64,000 nucleotides of DNA from an uncultured Pontibacter sp. (lineage in GTDB: Bacteria; Bacteroidota; Bacteroidia; Cytophagales; Hymenobacteraceae): assembly GCF_947495565.1 (NCBI RefSeq), contig NZ_CANLZM010000009.1:62001-126000 (forward strand). Reading direction: 5' to 3'. Every line of letters begins with the position of its first letter. Within the stretch, counting starts at the first letter, position 1. This document shows, one piece after another, positions 43,928-52,378 of the stretch. Made by a program: the position numbers and the translations under genes. The notes under the pieces are model-generated. The model was not told where the DNA came from, did not search any database, and saw only the letters and a list, made by a program, of their open reading frames with translations.

Positions 43928-45157
43928 ATGAAAGCTTACTATAACAAGGGGACAAAAAGACTGAAGAAGATTTTAGGAAGGATCATCCCTCACAATACGC
44001 AGTACCGTCCGGGCGATGTTTGCCGAATTAACCTGGAGCAGCTAAGCGCCAATAACTCCCGTGAGATAAGAGTACATCCGATATACCCTAACCTGACTAC
44101 CGAACTGAATATTTCAGATGATCTGTTTGAAGCTTGTTCAGAATACTGGAAACCTAAGAAGAAGGTCCAAACGGATTATATGGTGGTAGAAGTACCTAAC
44201 GGGCGCATTTTCACCGATAACGAGAGTAGCGTGGCTGTGGTATCCCAGTACAATAAATTGGTTGAGAACGTTTCTTTGAGCCTTTCAGGAGGCAAGGTTT
44301 CTGAGCCAAATCTGAATAATATATTTGAGCAACGATACTTTAGCACACCGGTTAGGTTTAAGGGCACTGTATTCTCGATGCTTACCGGCGGCGCAGGTAT
44401 AAACAACATCGGCCATTGGTTTCTGGATGTGCTGCCGCGCCTGCACCTGCTTCGCGAAAGCGGCCTTTATGATAAAGTAGACTGGTTTTATGTGCCTAGT
44501 ACAAGGTATAGCTTTCAGACTGAGACGCTGGAGCTGCTAGGCATACCAGTGGATAAGATTATTGAAGGCGACAAGCACCCGCATATTGCGGCTGACTGCA
44601 TTATTGCATCCACGGCACCGCGAGGCAATCATACTTTAATACCGAAATGGCTCTGTGACTATGTGCAGGAATCGTTTATGCCTTATGCAGAGGAAGAATC
44701 AGACTTGATTACACCTGAAAGTCCATACTTGTATATCAGCCGTTCCGACTCTAAAATCAGAAATGTACTGAATGAAAAAGAACTACTAGAAGAACTTCAG
44801 CCTTATGGTTTCAAAACTGTTGTATCAAGCGAGTTAAGTATAAAAGAGAAGATCAAACTGTTCTCTAAGGCCAAAGTTGTACTTGGGGCCACCGGTGCGG
44901 GTTTAATCAGTATGTTTTTCTGTAAGCCAGGCACCAAGATGATCGAGATCTTTAATGAAGGGTTTGTTATTGAGCCTTTTTACGATATCGCCACTAAAAT
45001 TGACCTGGATTATGAGTATATCATCTGTAAAGGCAACAAACACGTACGCAACGCCGACCAGGGGCAGCGGGAGCACCTGCAGGTGGAAACCGATAAAGTG
45101 CTGTATATACTAGAACAGATGAAAGCTGATAAATCGAAAAAGGTTAAAGTCGCCTAA
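43928..45157 (+). CDS. GT61-family glycosyltransferase
   Basis: A 409-residue cytoplasmic protein. MLTGGAGINNIGHWFLDVLPRL and VVLGATGAGLISMFFCKPGTKMIEIF match the two conserved blocks of DUF563/GT61 transferases, including the GHW and GAG-x-L segments. GT61 enzymes include capsule and xylan transferases. It is the third gene of the O-acetylation unit, 47 nt after the acetyltransferase, and ends at a terminator. Donor and acceptor unknown. Confidence 0.85.
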   Translation: MKAYYNKGTKRLKKILGRIIPHNTQYRPGDVCRINLEQLSANNSREIRVHPIYPNLTTELNISDDLFEACSEYWKPKKKVQTDYMVVEVPNGRIFTDNESSVAVVSQYNKLVENVSLSLSGGKVSEPNLNNIFEQRYFSTPVRFKGTVFSMLTGGAGINNIGHWFLDVLPRLHLLRESGLYDKVDWFYVPSTRYSFQTETLELLGIPVDKIIEGDKHPHIAADCIIASTAPRGNHTLIPKWLCDYVQESFMPYAEEESDLITPESPYLYISRSDSKIRNVLNEKELLEELQPYGFKTVVSSELSIKEKIKLFSKAKVVLGATGAGLISMFFCKPGTKMIEIFNEGFVIEPFYDIATKIDLDYEYIICKGNKHVRNADQGQREHLQVETDKVLYILEQMKADKSKKVKVA

Positions 45158-45181
45158 AGAAATATCTAGCGCTCGCTAAGC

Positions 45182-46393
45182 TTACAAGCCTGCCTCGGCT
45201 GCCATGGTTGCAGAGGCAGGCTTTTGTTTTGCTCCAATTGCCTGTTCATAAACCTGTAGCAGCATTTTGCAGTTTGCCTCTGGCGTATAGAACTGCTCAT
45301 AGCATTTGCGCGCATGTAACCCTAAGGAGAGAGCCAGATCAGGCAGCTTTTGCAGCATGTCTACTTGTTTTAAAAGTTCCTGCGCATTTCCGGGGGTGTA
45401 ATGCAGGCCGTTTTGCTGATGCTGCACAATGTGCGCGCCACCGCCTATTTTTGCAGCTATTACCGACGTACCTGTCGCGAAGGCTTCTACAGCTGTCATC
45501 CCGAACGTCTCCATCCACTCCGACGGAAAAATAAGTGCCCGCGCCTTTTTAAGCTGCTCCATAGCCTCTTCGCGTTGGCGGTAACCTAAGTATTCTACTG
45601 AAGGGTTGTTAGCTGCGTACTCCTGCACCAGCTCCTGCAGCGGCCCAGTACCAATTATCCGGAGCGGAAAAGGTTTTGCTGCGTGTGCTTTCAGCAGGGT
45701 TCTGATGCCTTTCTCCTCTGTCAGCCTGCCTAGGTACAAAAAGTAGTTTTCCCGGACGGCAGCCCCCACTCCTGGGTCTGCAGTAAAGTTTGGTTTTATA
45801 CTTAGCTGCTCCGGTTTTAGATTGAGAGAAGATTGCAGAAAGAGATCTGCCGCACCTGGTGTAAGCGCAATAAATTTATTTACCTTATTACGCCAGGTAC
45901 CCAGCAGCTTATGCACGCCGGTTGCAAGCACCACAGATGCTGTTTCTATTTTAGAGCCACGGTAAACGCCTTTTAAAATAGCTTTAACAGGAAAAACCTG
46001 CTGTAAATTCTCCAGCTGCACCTTCCCGTCATAGTATAAAACAGCACTTGGGCAGATCAGTCGGTAGTTATGCAGCGTCATCACCACGGGCACTTTATAC
46101 TTATGGCATACCTCAAAAACAGCCGGCGACACCAGCGGAAAGAAGTTATGCACATGCACCACATCCGGCTTAAATGTCAGAATCCGGTTACGGATGATAT
46201 CTGCACTCTGGATATTGTATATTACACCAAGCGCCGCCTGCAGCTTGTCTTTTATACTTTTAACATTGTTGTTCGTAAAGGTAAGCTGCTCTACAGTATG
46301 CCCATTTGCCTGCAGCAGCTGCGCTTCCTGCTCAAACACAGTATCTTCGCCGCCGGCCTGTTTATAAAAATTATGAATCTGAAGTACGCGCAT
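45182..46393 (-). CDS. Glycosyltransferase family 4
   Basis: A 403-residue GT-B transferase from the start MRVLQIHNFYKQAGGEDTVFEQE. DVVHVHNFFPLVSPAVF and MTLHNYRLICPSAVLYY belong to the acceptor half. FLYLGRLTEEKGIRTLLKAH and FPSEWMETFGMTAVEAFATGTSVIA (E-x7-E) form the donor site. The frame is open for 48 codons upstream, but those overlap the nucleotidyltransferase gene and lack family features. It is the last gene of the CDP-sugar cluster, 13 nt after the nucleotidyltransferase. It probably transfers the special sugar made by that cluster. Confidence 0.88.
   Translation of the reverse strand: MRVLQIHNFYKQAGGEDTVFEQEAQLLQANGHTVEQLTFTNNNVKSIKDKLQAALGVIYNIQSADIIRNRILTFKPDVVHVHNFFPLVSPAVFEVCHKYKVPVVMTLHNYRLICPSAVLYYDGKVQLENLQQVFPVKAILKGVYRGSKIETASVVLATGVHKLLGTWRNKVNKFIALTPGAADLFLQSSLNLKPEQLSIKPNFTADPGVGAAVRENYFLYLGRLTEEKGIRTLLKAHAAKPFPLRIIGTGPLQELVQEYAANNPSVEYLGYRQREEAMEQLKKARALIFPSEWMETFGMTAVEAFATGTSVIAAKIGGGAHIVQHQQNGLHYTPGNAQELLKQVDMLQKLPDLALSLGLHARKCYEQFYTPEANCKMLLQVYEQAIGAKQKPASATMAAEAGL
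45186..45232 (+). terminator. Terminator of the GT61 operon inside the end of a convergent gene
   Basis: AAGCCTGCCTC (45186-45196) pairs with GAGGCAGGCTT (45213-45223), followed by TTTTGTTTTG. It lies 28 nt after the GT61 stop but inside the last codons of the minus-strand GT4 gene. Confidence 0.75.
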
Positions 46394-46406
46394 ATAGTAG
46401 AAATAA

Positions 46407-47183
46407 TCAGGATAAGGAACGAACAGCTTTCTGAAGGTCTTCAGGCGTGCCCACATCAAGGCAGGTGCCGTTTTCGAAGCAAACACTCTGTACAAGCAAA
46501 CCCTCTCTAATGGCCGCTTGCACCACCTCCCCCACACTCAGTTCCTGGCCGGAAGTATGTATTTGCTCCTCCACCTGCTGCAGGTAAGTATGCATGAACT
46601 CGGTGAAGCGCGGCCCCCAGCAGGCTACTGCCCAACCGTATGTTAGGTCCGATTCCTTTGGTTTTGGAAGTATGGTTTTCACCTCGCCGTTCTGGTCCAG
46701 CTCCACCATATCCCACTTATTTGGGTAAGGCACCTGAAAGCAACCTAGCACCACATCGGCCTTGGTCTGCTCCTGCCGCTGCAGCAGGCGTTCGAATGTG
46801 TTATCAGGCTCAAAAAGTATATCCGGGAAGCCAAACAGAACCCGCTGCTGCCTCACAAAAGTATAAGCTTGGTCTGCAGAGTAAGGGCTACCGTATGGTT
46901 TTTGCATCATGAGGTAAGCCAGCTGCAGCTTTAACTGGCTACCGTCGCCATAGTAGTTCGGTATATCCCATTTCCCTTTACGAAGTATAAAGTATACTTG
47001 CTGCGCCCCGGCTCTGCGCATATGCTCCAGCAAATATTGCGATATAACCTTGGGCTGTGGTTTACCGTGCACCGGGTGGGTCTCAAACCCAATCGGGAAA
47101 AGTTCTTTGCTGCAAGGTATGGGGTCTAGCCTGGAGCCTAACCCGGCGGCTGGTATAATGCCTACTATGTCGGTTGTGCTCAT
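46407..47183 (-). CDS. Sugar-phosphate nucleotidylyltransferase
   Basis: A 258-residue cytoplasmic enzyme with the nucleotidyltransferase signature IIPAAGLGSRLDPIPCSKELFPIG at residues 9-32 and a second metal region around FGFPDILFEPDNTF. It has no acyltransferase tail, so it is the short RfbA/RmlA-like type. It sits beside rfbF in a sugar-nucleotide cluster. Whether it makes dTDP-, UDP- or CDP-sugar cannot be told. A terminator-like hairpin stands directly upstream of its start. Confidence 0.82.
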   Translation of the reverse strand: MSTTDIVGIIPAAGLGSRLDPIPCSKELFPIGFETHPVHGKPQPKVISQYLLEHMRRAGAQQVYFILRKGKWDIPNYYGDGSQLKLQLAYLMMQKPYGSPYSADQAYTFVRQQRVLFGFPDILFEPDNTFERLLQRQEQTKADVVLGCFQVPYPNKWDMVELDQNGEVKTILPKPKESDLTYGWAVACWGPRFTEFMHTYLQQVEEQIHTSGQELSVGEVVQAAIREGLLVQSVCFENGTCLDVGTPEDLQKAVRSLS

Positions 47184-47187
47184 GATA

Positions 47188-47229
47188 TAAAAAACCGCGC
47201 ACCGCTACCTAGGGTTTGCGATGCGCGGT
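47188..47229 (-). terminator. Terminator-like hairpin directly before the nucleotidyltransferase start
   Basis: ACCGCGCA-c-CGC (from 47194) pairs with GCG-a-TGCGCGGT (to 47229), 11 of 12 positions. On the minus strand six T follow (47188-47193) and the ATG comes 4 nt later. It is an efficient-looking terminator inside a gene cluster, so it may act as an attenuator. Confidence 0.6.
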
Positions 47230-47256
47230 AAAATGGTTTAGCTTGAGATTTATCTT

Positions 47257-48621
47257 TTATACTGAAGCTTCAGCCTTGTATAGTTGCTTGAGGGCTTTGT
47301 TACGGCTTTCTTCATCTGTAGCTGCAAAGTAGGCAGCCTGCTCCTGAAGCAGCTGGTCTACCAAACGGCCTTCCGGCATCACCACATCATCATATGTTAT
47401 TACCTGATCTTTCGGGATATCACGCTTCAGCACGCAGCCTTCCGCCACGCCTATAGGCAGCAGCCTTTCAGCAGCCGTGGTGTCTGCGTTTTCGCAGAGG
47501 CCATACGTCATGTAGTGTCCGATGCCGTCTATTACCTCACCTGCCTTCAGGTCAATTTTAGCGGCTGATACCACTGCTACCTGCGGTGCACCCATTGGTG
47601 TAAGGGCAGCATCGTTAAACAGCACCGCGCGAGCCACTGTGTTTGGCACCTCAAAATGGCACAAGTGGTAAGGCGTATAGAACAGATATAGAGGCCCTTC
47701 GCCTAGCTTATACAGGTTAAGGTAGTGCTGCTGAATTGGGTTATCATGGGTACCAAGTACAAAAACGCCCGGCCCTGGCTCAGCGCCTACCACATAATCC
47801 ACAATTCCCGGTCCATCTGTCAGATCCTCGAGCGGATACAGATCATGCACACAATCTTTGAGCGAAGTGCCGCTTAAAACGGTTGGGCCATGCATGCCGC
47901 GCTTTGCCACGCGCATACCGGTTCCGTTGGCAATAATAGCCTGCTCAAACGAAATTTTGCTTCCATCTGCAAAAGAAGTAACCATAGACGGCTGCTGCCC
48001 CCATTTCTTAGCAAAACCTTCCTGCGTGGTTGGGTTGCGATATGGGTCGTGCAAACCTTTGATGTTGCCGCACAGCACCGGTTTTACGCCTAAGCCTTTC
48101 ACAAAGCGGTACAGGTTCATGGTTACGCCCGGCTGGTCGCCATCGGCATTGGTGAATACCACACCTGCTTTGTCAGCGTATACTTTCAGTATCGGCCCGA
48201 TGGTACCATCCACCTCGGCATTCATCATAATGATGTGCTTGCCGTTCTGAATGGCTTTGATAGCTACATGCGTACCGAATTCCACAGCGCCTGTTACCTC
48301 AATTACAGCGTCGATGCCCTCTGCCTGGCAAAGCAGCATCGCATCTTCTGTAACGCTATATTTGCCCTGGCGGATATTCTCTTCCAACTCGGACAAAGAC
48401 GAAACCTCCTGCACGCCCTCTACCTCTGCCTGGCTATAAGCAAGCTTTGCTTTATCTAGGGTGCGGTTTGAGATGGCTACAAGCTCCATCCCCTGGGTAT
48501 ATTTACAGATTTGCAAGGCAATGCCGCGGCCCATAAATCCGGCTCCTACCATGGCCACGCGAACAGGGTTGCCTTCAGCATGGCGCTTGGCCAAGGCTGT
48601 ATCTACAATTATCATATACAA
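47257..48621 (-). CDS. NAD(P)-dependent dehydrogenase with SAF domain (homoserine dehydrogenase-like)
   Basis: A 454-residue protein; a second ATG two codons in is an equally good start. The Rossmann motif VAMVGAGFMGRGIA lies at about 21-34. The middle resembles homoserine dehydrogenase-like proteins (MLLCQAEGIDAVIEVTGAVEFG, HIIMMNAEVDGTIGPIL and NADGDQPGVTMNLY). The end (about 385-440, GCVLKRDIPKDQVITYDDVVMPE) is a SAF domain, as in sialic-acid synthase-type proteins. Such fusions occur in polysaccharide clusters where their product is not established. It lies between rfbC and the nucleotidyltransferase and is probably an enzyme of the special sugar or of a non-sugar substituent. Confidence 0.82.
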   Translation of the reverse strand: MYMIIVDTALAKRHAEGNPVRVAMVGAGFMGRGIALQICKYTQGMELVAISNRTLDKAKLAYSQAEVEGVQEVSSLSELEENIRQGKYSVTEDAMLLCQAEGIDAVIEVTGAVEFGTHVAIKAIQNGKHIIMMNAEVDGTIGPILKVYADKAGVVFTNADGDQPGVTMNLYRFVKGLGVKPVLCGNIKGLHDPYRNPTTQEGFAKKWGQQPSMVTSFADGSKISFEQAIIANGTGMRVAKRGMHGPTVLSGTSLKDCVHDLYPLEDLTDGPGIVDYVVGAEPGPGVFVLGTHDNPIQQHYLNLYKLGEGPLYLFYTPYHLCHFEVPNTVARAVLFNDAALTPMGAPQVAVVSAAKIDLKAGEVIDGIGHYMTYGLCENADTTAAERLLPIGVAEGCVLKRDIPKDQVITYDDVVMPEGRLVDQLLQEQAAYFAATDEESRNKALKQLYKAEASV

Positions 48622-48646
48622 GTATAAATTTTAAGTTGAATAAGCA

Positions 48647-48675
48647 AAAGCTGCCGGCCTTACACCAGCAGCTTT
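48647..48675 (-). terminator. Hairpin across the rfbC stop codon
   Basis: AAAGCTGC (48647-48654) pairs with GCAGCTTT (48668-48675); the rfbC stop codon falls in the 13-nt loop. A short T-containing stretch follows on the minus strand. It may weakly separate rfbC from the dehydrogenase gene. Confidence 0.4.
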
Positions 48676-49223
48676 CCTTTGTTTGTTTCCTGCTCAGCCG
48701 TGAAATCCGGGTGAGCCTGATCTTTTTCTGATATTACTTCCGGCTCAATAGGCCATTGTATGTTGAAAGCGGGGTCGTTCCAACGGATGCCCTTTTCAGC
48801 CCCTGGCGTATAAAATTCCGTTACCTGGTAAGTTACGTCTGTATTATCCTCCAGCGTAATGAAACCATGCGCAAAGCCTTCCGGCACGAACAACATGCGG
48901 TAATTATCCGCTGTAAGTTCCACACCAATCCACTGCTTATAGGTTTCAGAGTCCGGGCGCATGTCGATGATCACATCGTAGATGGCACCACGGGTACAAC
49001 GCACAAGTTTAGTTTCCTCGTTAGGTGCCAGCTGCATGTGCATACCACGCAAGGTACCTTTCTTTTTATTGTAGGATACATTTGTCTGCCTGATATCATT
49101 TGTCAGACCGTACTCCTTAAATTCGTTCTGGCAAAAAGAGCGCCCGAAAAAGCCGCGTTCATCCTCAATGCGCTTTACATCAATTATGAAAGCTCCCTTG
49201 AGTTTGGTTTCTGTAAAGATCAT
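48660..49223 (-). CDS. rfbC: dTDP-4-dehydrorhamnose 3,5-epimerase family protein
   Basis: A 187-residue cupin. DERGFFGRSFCQNEF, RQTNVSYNKKKGTLRGMHMQ (catalytic His in RGMH), GAIYDVIIDMRPDSETYKQW and FVPEGFAHGFITLED follow RmlC closely. It epimerises C3 and/or C5 of a 4-keto-6-deoxy sugar nucleotide. With rfbF next to it, the substrate is more likely a CDP- than a dTDP-sugar. It lies 9 nt after the SDR gene. Confidence 0.9.
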   Translation of the reverse strand: MIFTETKLKGAFIIDVKRIEDERGFFGRSFCQNEFKEYGLTNDIRQTNVSYNKKKGTLRGMHMQLAPNEETKLVRCTRGAIYDVIIDMRPDSETYKQWIGVELTADNYRMLFVPEGFAHGFITLEDNTDVTYQVTEFYTPGAEKGIRWNDPAFNIQWPIEPEVISEKDQAHPDFTAEQETNKGKLLV

Positions 49224-49232
49224 ACGTTTTGC

Positions 49233-50318
49233 TTAAGCTGTCTCTAATTCTGTTTCGGCTACCTTCGAGCTGTTTCGTTGCCACTGCAGCTGCTCGTTAA
49301 TTTTCTGGGTTTCCTGCAGGCTATTAAGCACCATCAGGCGCATCAACAACGAGTTGCGGAAGTCTCCGTCTCTGAACTCCATAGCCTTTAAACCTTCGTG
49401 CAGCTCCTGGATGGCGTGCACTAAAGTATACTGCGGCTGGTGGTTAGGAGCAAGTTGTTTGAAAAGGTCGAAATTTACGCGGTAAGAGCGCTTATCAGGA
49501 GCTGCATCTTTGTTAACAGATACATCTACACCCGGAATCAGCTCTGCCACAGCATTTGCCAACTCATATACCTGGTAGTTCCACTCGTTGGTGCCGGTGT
49601 TTACCGCCAGGTACTCACCGCCGTTGGATACTTGTCTGGTTACGGCCCATTCTATAGCGCGTGCCATGTCTCTTACATGAATAAGCGGGCGCCAAGGAGT
49701 TCCATCGCTTAAAATGTTGATTTTACCTGTAGCCACTGCTCCTGCCACAAAGTCGTTCAGTACAAGGTCCAGGCGCAGGCGGTCGCTCATGCCGCAGGCG
49801 GTAGCAAAACGCAGACAAGTTATGGTAAAGCCATCTCCGGCCAAAGGCATCAGCTCTTTTTCTGTAGCCACCTTAGAGCGGGCATAGGCTGTAAGCGGGT
49901 TCAGCTCAGAATCTTCTGTTTTAGCCAGTTCCGAAGCAGCACCATACATGCTGCAGCTAGAGGCGAAAACGTAGTTTTTTACACCGGCGGCTTTGGCCAT
50001 CTCAGCTATTCTAACGCTAGACTTGTAGTTTACCTCCATCGTCACGTCTTCATACTTCTTACCCATTGGGTCGTTAGAAATAGCAGCCAGATGCACTACG
50101 GCGTCCACACCTTGCAGCACTTCGGCAGGCATCGTGCGCACATCACCATAGAGTTGCATATCAAGGCGGCTTTCAGGAAGTATAGGAGCGTTGGTTAGGC
50201 AAGATGCAAAATAAGCCATGTCATAGCCTACCAAGGTTGCCTCTGGGTATGCAGCACGCAGTTGTTCCACCACACCGGGCCCTACATAGCCCATATTTCC
50301 GGTTATTAATATTTTCAT
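49233..50318 (-). CDS. NAD-dependent epimerase/dehydratase (extended SDR)
   Basis: A 361-residue Rossmann enzyme: nucleotide-binding GNMGYVGPG at 7-15, SSCSMYG with the active-site Ser, YARSK (Tyr/Lys pair) and the WRPLIHVRDMARAI segment of sugar-nucleotide SDRs. It could be an epimerase, reductase or the 4,6-dehydratase that the cluster otherwise lacks. Sequence features do not single out CDP-glucose 4,6-dehydratase. The last 45 residues form a helical tail. It lies 57 nt after rfbF. Confidence 0.87.
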   Translation of the reverse strand: MKILITGNMGYVGPGVVEQLRAAYPEATLVGYDMAYFASCLTNAPILPESRLDMQLYGDVRTMPAEVLQGVDAVVHLAAISNDPMGKKYEDVTMEVNYKSSVRIAEMAKAAGVKNYVFASSCSMYGAASELAKTEDSELNPLTAYARSKVATEKELMPLAGDGFTITCLRFATACGMSDRLRLDLVLNDFVAGAVATGKINILSDGTPWRPLIHVRDMARAIEWAVTRQVSNGGEYLAVNTGTNEWNYQVYELANAVAELIPGVDVSVNKDAAPDKRSYRVNFDLFKQLAPNHQPQYTLVHAIQELHEGLKAMEFRDGDFRNSLLMRLMVLNSLQETQKINEQLQWQRNSSKVAETELETA

Positions 50319-50375
50319 TGGGATGATATGTATATAGTAAGTAAAGGGAGTTGGGTTCTGATGAGAAAGAGGAGC

Positions 50376-51179
50376 TTAGTTCACAACCCCGGAAAGCATT
50401 TTATGCCATACATTCCAGGGAGCGTTTCCGCCTTGCCATAACTCTTCCAGCACATGCTTGTCGCGCAGGGTATCCATTGGCTGCCAGAAACCACGGTGGC
50501 GGTAAGCAGACAACTCTCCTTCTTCAGCTAAAGACTCTAATGGGCCGCGTTCAAAAATAGTACTGTCATTCTCTATGTAATCAAACACGCTTGGCTCCAG
50601 CACAAAGAAACCGCCGTTAATCCAAGGCATGTCGCCTCCAGTAGGCTTCTCTTTAAACTGAGGCACTTTGGTAGCCTCGCCGGAAAGTGTAAAGGCTCCG
50701 AATCGGCCTGGTTGCTGCACTGCAGTAAGGGTAGCTTTTGTACCCTGCGCTTTATGATATTCTACGGCTTCTGCAATATTTACATCGCTTACACCGTCGC
50801 CATAAGTCAGGCAGAAGGTCTCGTCGCCCACGTAATCTTTCACGCGCTTTAAACGGCCACCTGTCATGGTGCCCTCGCCGGTATCCACCAGCGTTACCTT
50901 CCAAGATTCTGTATTGTTTTTATGCACCTCCATGCTGTTTTTGCGCATATCGAAGGTAACATCGGAGTTGTATAGAAAGTAATTGGCAAAGTATTCTTTG
51001 ATCATGTGGCCTTTGTAACCACAGCAAATCACGAACTCGTTAATGTTATAGTGGGAGTATATTTTCATGATGTGCCACAGGATCGGCTTTCCGCCTACTT
51101 CTACCATGGGTTTTGGGCGCACACCACTTTCTTCGCTTATTCTTGTACCGTAGCCACCGGCAAGTATAACTGCTTTCAT
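50376..51179 (-). CDS. rfbF: Glucose-1-phosphate cytidylyltransferase
   Basis: A 267-residue enzyme that matches RfbF along its length: [39 protein letters not shown], the [10 protein letters not shown] metal site, [14 protein letters not shown] and [12 protein letters not shown] at the end. It makes CDP-glucose from glucose-1-phosphate and CTP, the entry to CDP-deoxysugars. It is the first gene of the minus-strand sugar cluster and has an AAC-N16-CGTA element about 90 nt upstream. Confidence 0.93.
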   Translation of the reverse strand: MKAVILAGGYGTRISEESGVRPKPMVEVGGKPILWHIMKIYSHYNINEFVICCGYKGHMIKEYFANYFLYNSDVTFDMRKNSMEVHKNNTESWKVTLVDTGEGTMTGGRLKRVKDYVGDETFCLTYGDGVSDVNIAEAVEYHKAQGTKATLTAVQQPGRFGAFTLSGEATKVPQFKEKPTGGDMPWINGGFFVLEPSVFDYIENDSTIFERGPLESLAEEGELSAYRHRGFWQPMDTLRDKHVLEELWQGGNAPWNVWHKMLSGVVN

Positions 51180-51559
51180 CTATTTTTGTAAAGGGTTAAG
51201 GGTATAACTCAGGATTATCGTGGCACTGAAATTTTGTACCGCTTTTGCAACAGGTTTGGTAGAAAATACGGAGATCTATATATTTTGTTTTAGTAAAAAA
51301 GTACTTTTCCGAAGCAAAGGAAATCTGGGTGTGGGAGTCTATACTTTGGCTACTGCAGGATGGGCTGTTTTTACACCAGCGTAGCGCGAGAAACAATTTT
51401 GTTTGTATGGGAGGTGAAGTGACCGGGATCGTTTTCTGGCACACCCGATCATGCTGTAGAATTGTACAACTGCCCGTCGGTAGCGGCTATAAGCCTGTTT
51501 ATGACGATATCGGTGCTCTGTAAACCTCCTCCATCTCATACTTTAACTTAACTTATACT
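51180..51559. other. Intergenic region upstream of rfbF
   Basis: It contains the minus-strand promoter-like element at 51267-51290 and no other feature I can support. Two short open frames (around 51329-51523) have no protein-like composition. Confidence 0.5.
51267..51290 (-). promoter_or_regulatory. ECF-like promoter element of the rfbF cluster
   Basis: On the minus strand AAAC and CGTA are separated by 16 nt, with CGTA 88 nt before the rfbF start. Confidence 0.35.
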
Positions 51560-52378
51560 TTACTTTGTCAGCTGCATTTTGCGGCTGCGCTTTAAAAGCA
51601 TCATTTTGGCTACTTCTAATAAAAACTTACTGTTGGTTACCAAATAGCGTTTCCAGAGGCGGCCTGGCTCCTGCCATAAGCGATACGTCCACTCCAAACT
51701 TAAATCACGAGCCCATTTAGGCAATCGCTTCTCCAAACCGGCATACGTCATATAAGCCTGTCCTACTCCGAGCATACAGGCTTTCACCTGACCTTTATGA
51801 TCAGCCATCCAACGTTCCTGCTTAGGGCAGCCCAGGGCAACAAACACTAAGTCTGCACCTGAGTTATTGATCATGTCAGTGATAGCGGCATCCTCAATCT
51901 GAGTTAGCTTCCGGAATGGCGGCGAATAGTGCCCCGCTACACGCAGATTTGGCACATCAGCATTTGTTTTTGCTACAACGGCCTCCAAAACCTGATCTGT
52001 AGAGCCGTAAAAAAACACTGATTTCCCTCTTTGCTCCGCCTCTTTTAACAGCCGTGGCATTAAGTCCATTCCGGGTACGCGGTCCTGGTGCTTGCCATAC
52101 AGTAGCTTCATAAGCTTAGACAGTGGCCCACCATCTGGCGCGGCGATGTCTGCGTTGTTCAGCAGGTCCTGAAACTCTTTGTCCTGCTTTGCCTCCATCA
52201 GCATGTGCACATTGGCAAAACATACATAGGAGGAGTCTTTATGGTCGGTGAGCCAGAATACGTGGTTCACAAAATCTTCAAAAGAGCCTGCCGAGATAAG
52301 GGAGCCGAGAAGCTGGCGCTTCTCTTTTATAGGTGGCTCGGCAGTAATAGATTTAACTTGTATAGTATCAGTAAGCAT
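51560..52378 (-). CDS. WecG/TagA/CpsF-family glycosyltransferase (GT26)
   Basis: A 272-residue protein. VCFANVHMLMEAKQD, NADIAAPDGGPLSKLMKLLYGK, FFYGSTDQVLE, FVALGCPKQERWM, GVGQAYMTYAG and RDLSLEWTYRLWQEPGRLWKRY follow the family from end to end. These enzymes add the second sugar, often a ManNAc-type sugar, to an undecaprenyl-linked sugar on the inner face of the membrane. The start overlaps the stop of the initiating transferase gene by 11 nt, so the first two steps are translationally coupled. Confidence 0.9.
   Translation of the reverse strand: MLTDTIQVKSITAEPPIKEKRQLLGSLISAGSFEDFVNHVFWLTDHKDSSYVCFANVHMLMEAKQDKEFQDLLNNADIAAPDGGPLSKLMKLLYGKHQDRVPGMDLMPRLLKEAEQRGKSVFFYGSTDQVLEAVVAKTNADVPNLRVAGHYSPPFRKLTQIEDAAITDMINNSGADLVFVALGCPKQERWMADHKGQVKACMLGVGQAYMTYAGLEKRLPKWARDLSLEWTYRLWQEPGRLWKRYLVTNSKFLLEVAKMMLLKRSRKMQLTK

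Noticed and set aside
46393..46537. Extended GT4 start overlapping the nucleotidyltransferase
   Set aside because: MRVLQIHNFY at 46393 is a standard GT4 start; the upstream residues are antiparallel-frame translation of the neighbour.
51329..51523. Short open frames before rfbF
   Set aside because: Overlapping frames on both strands, no protein-like pattern, no start context.
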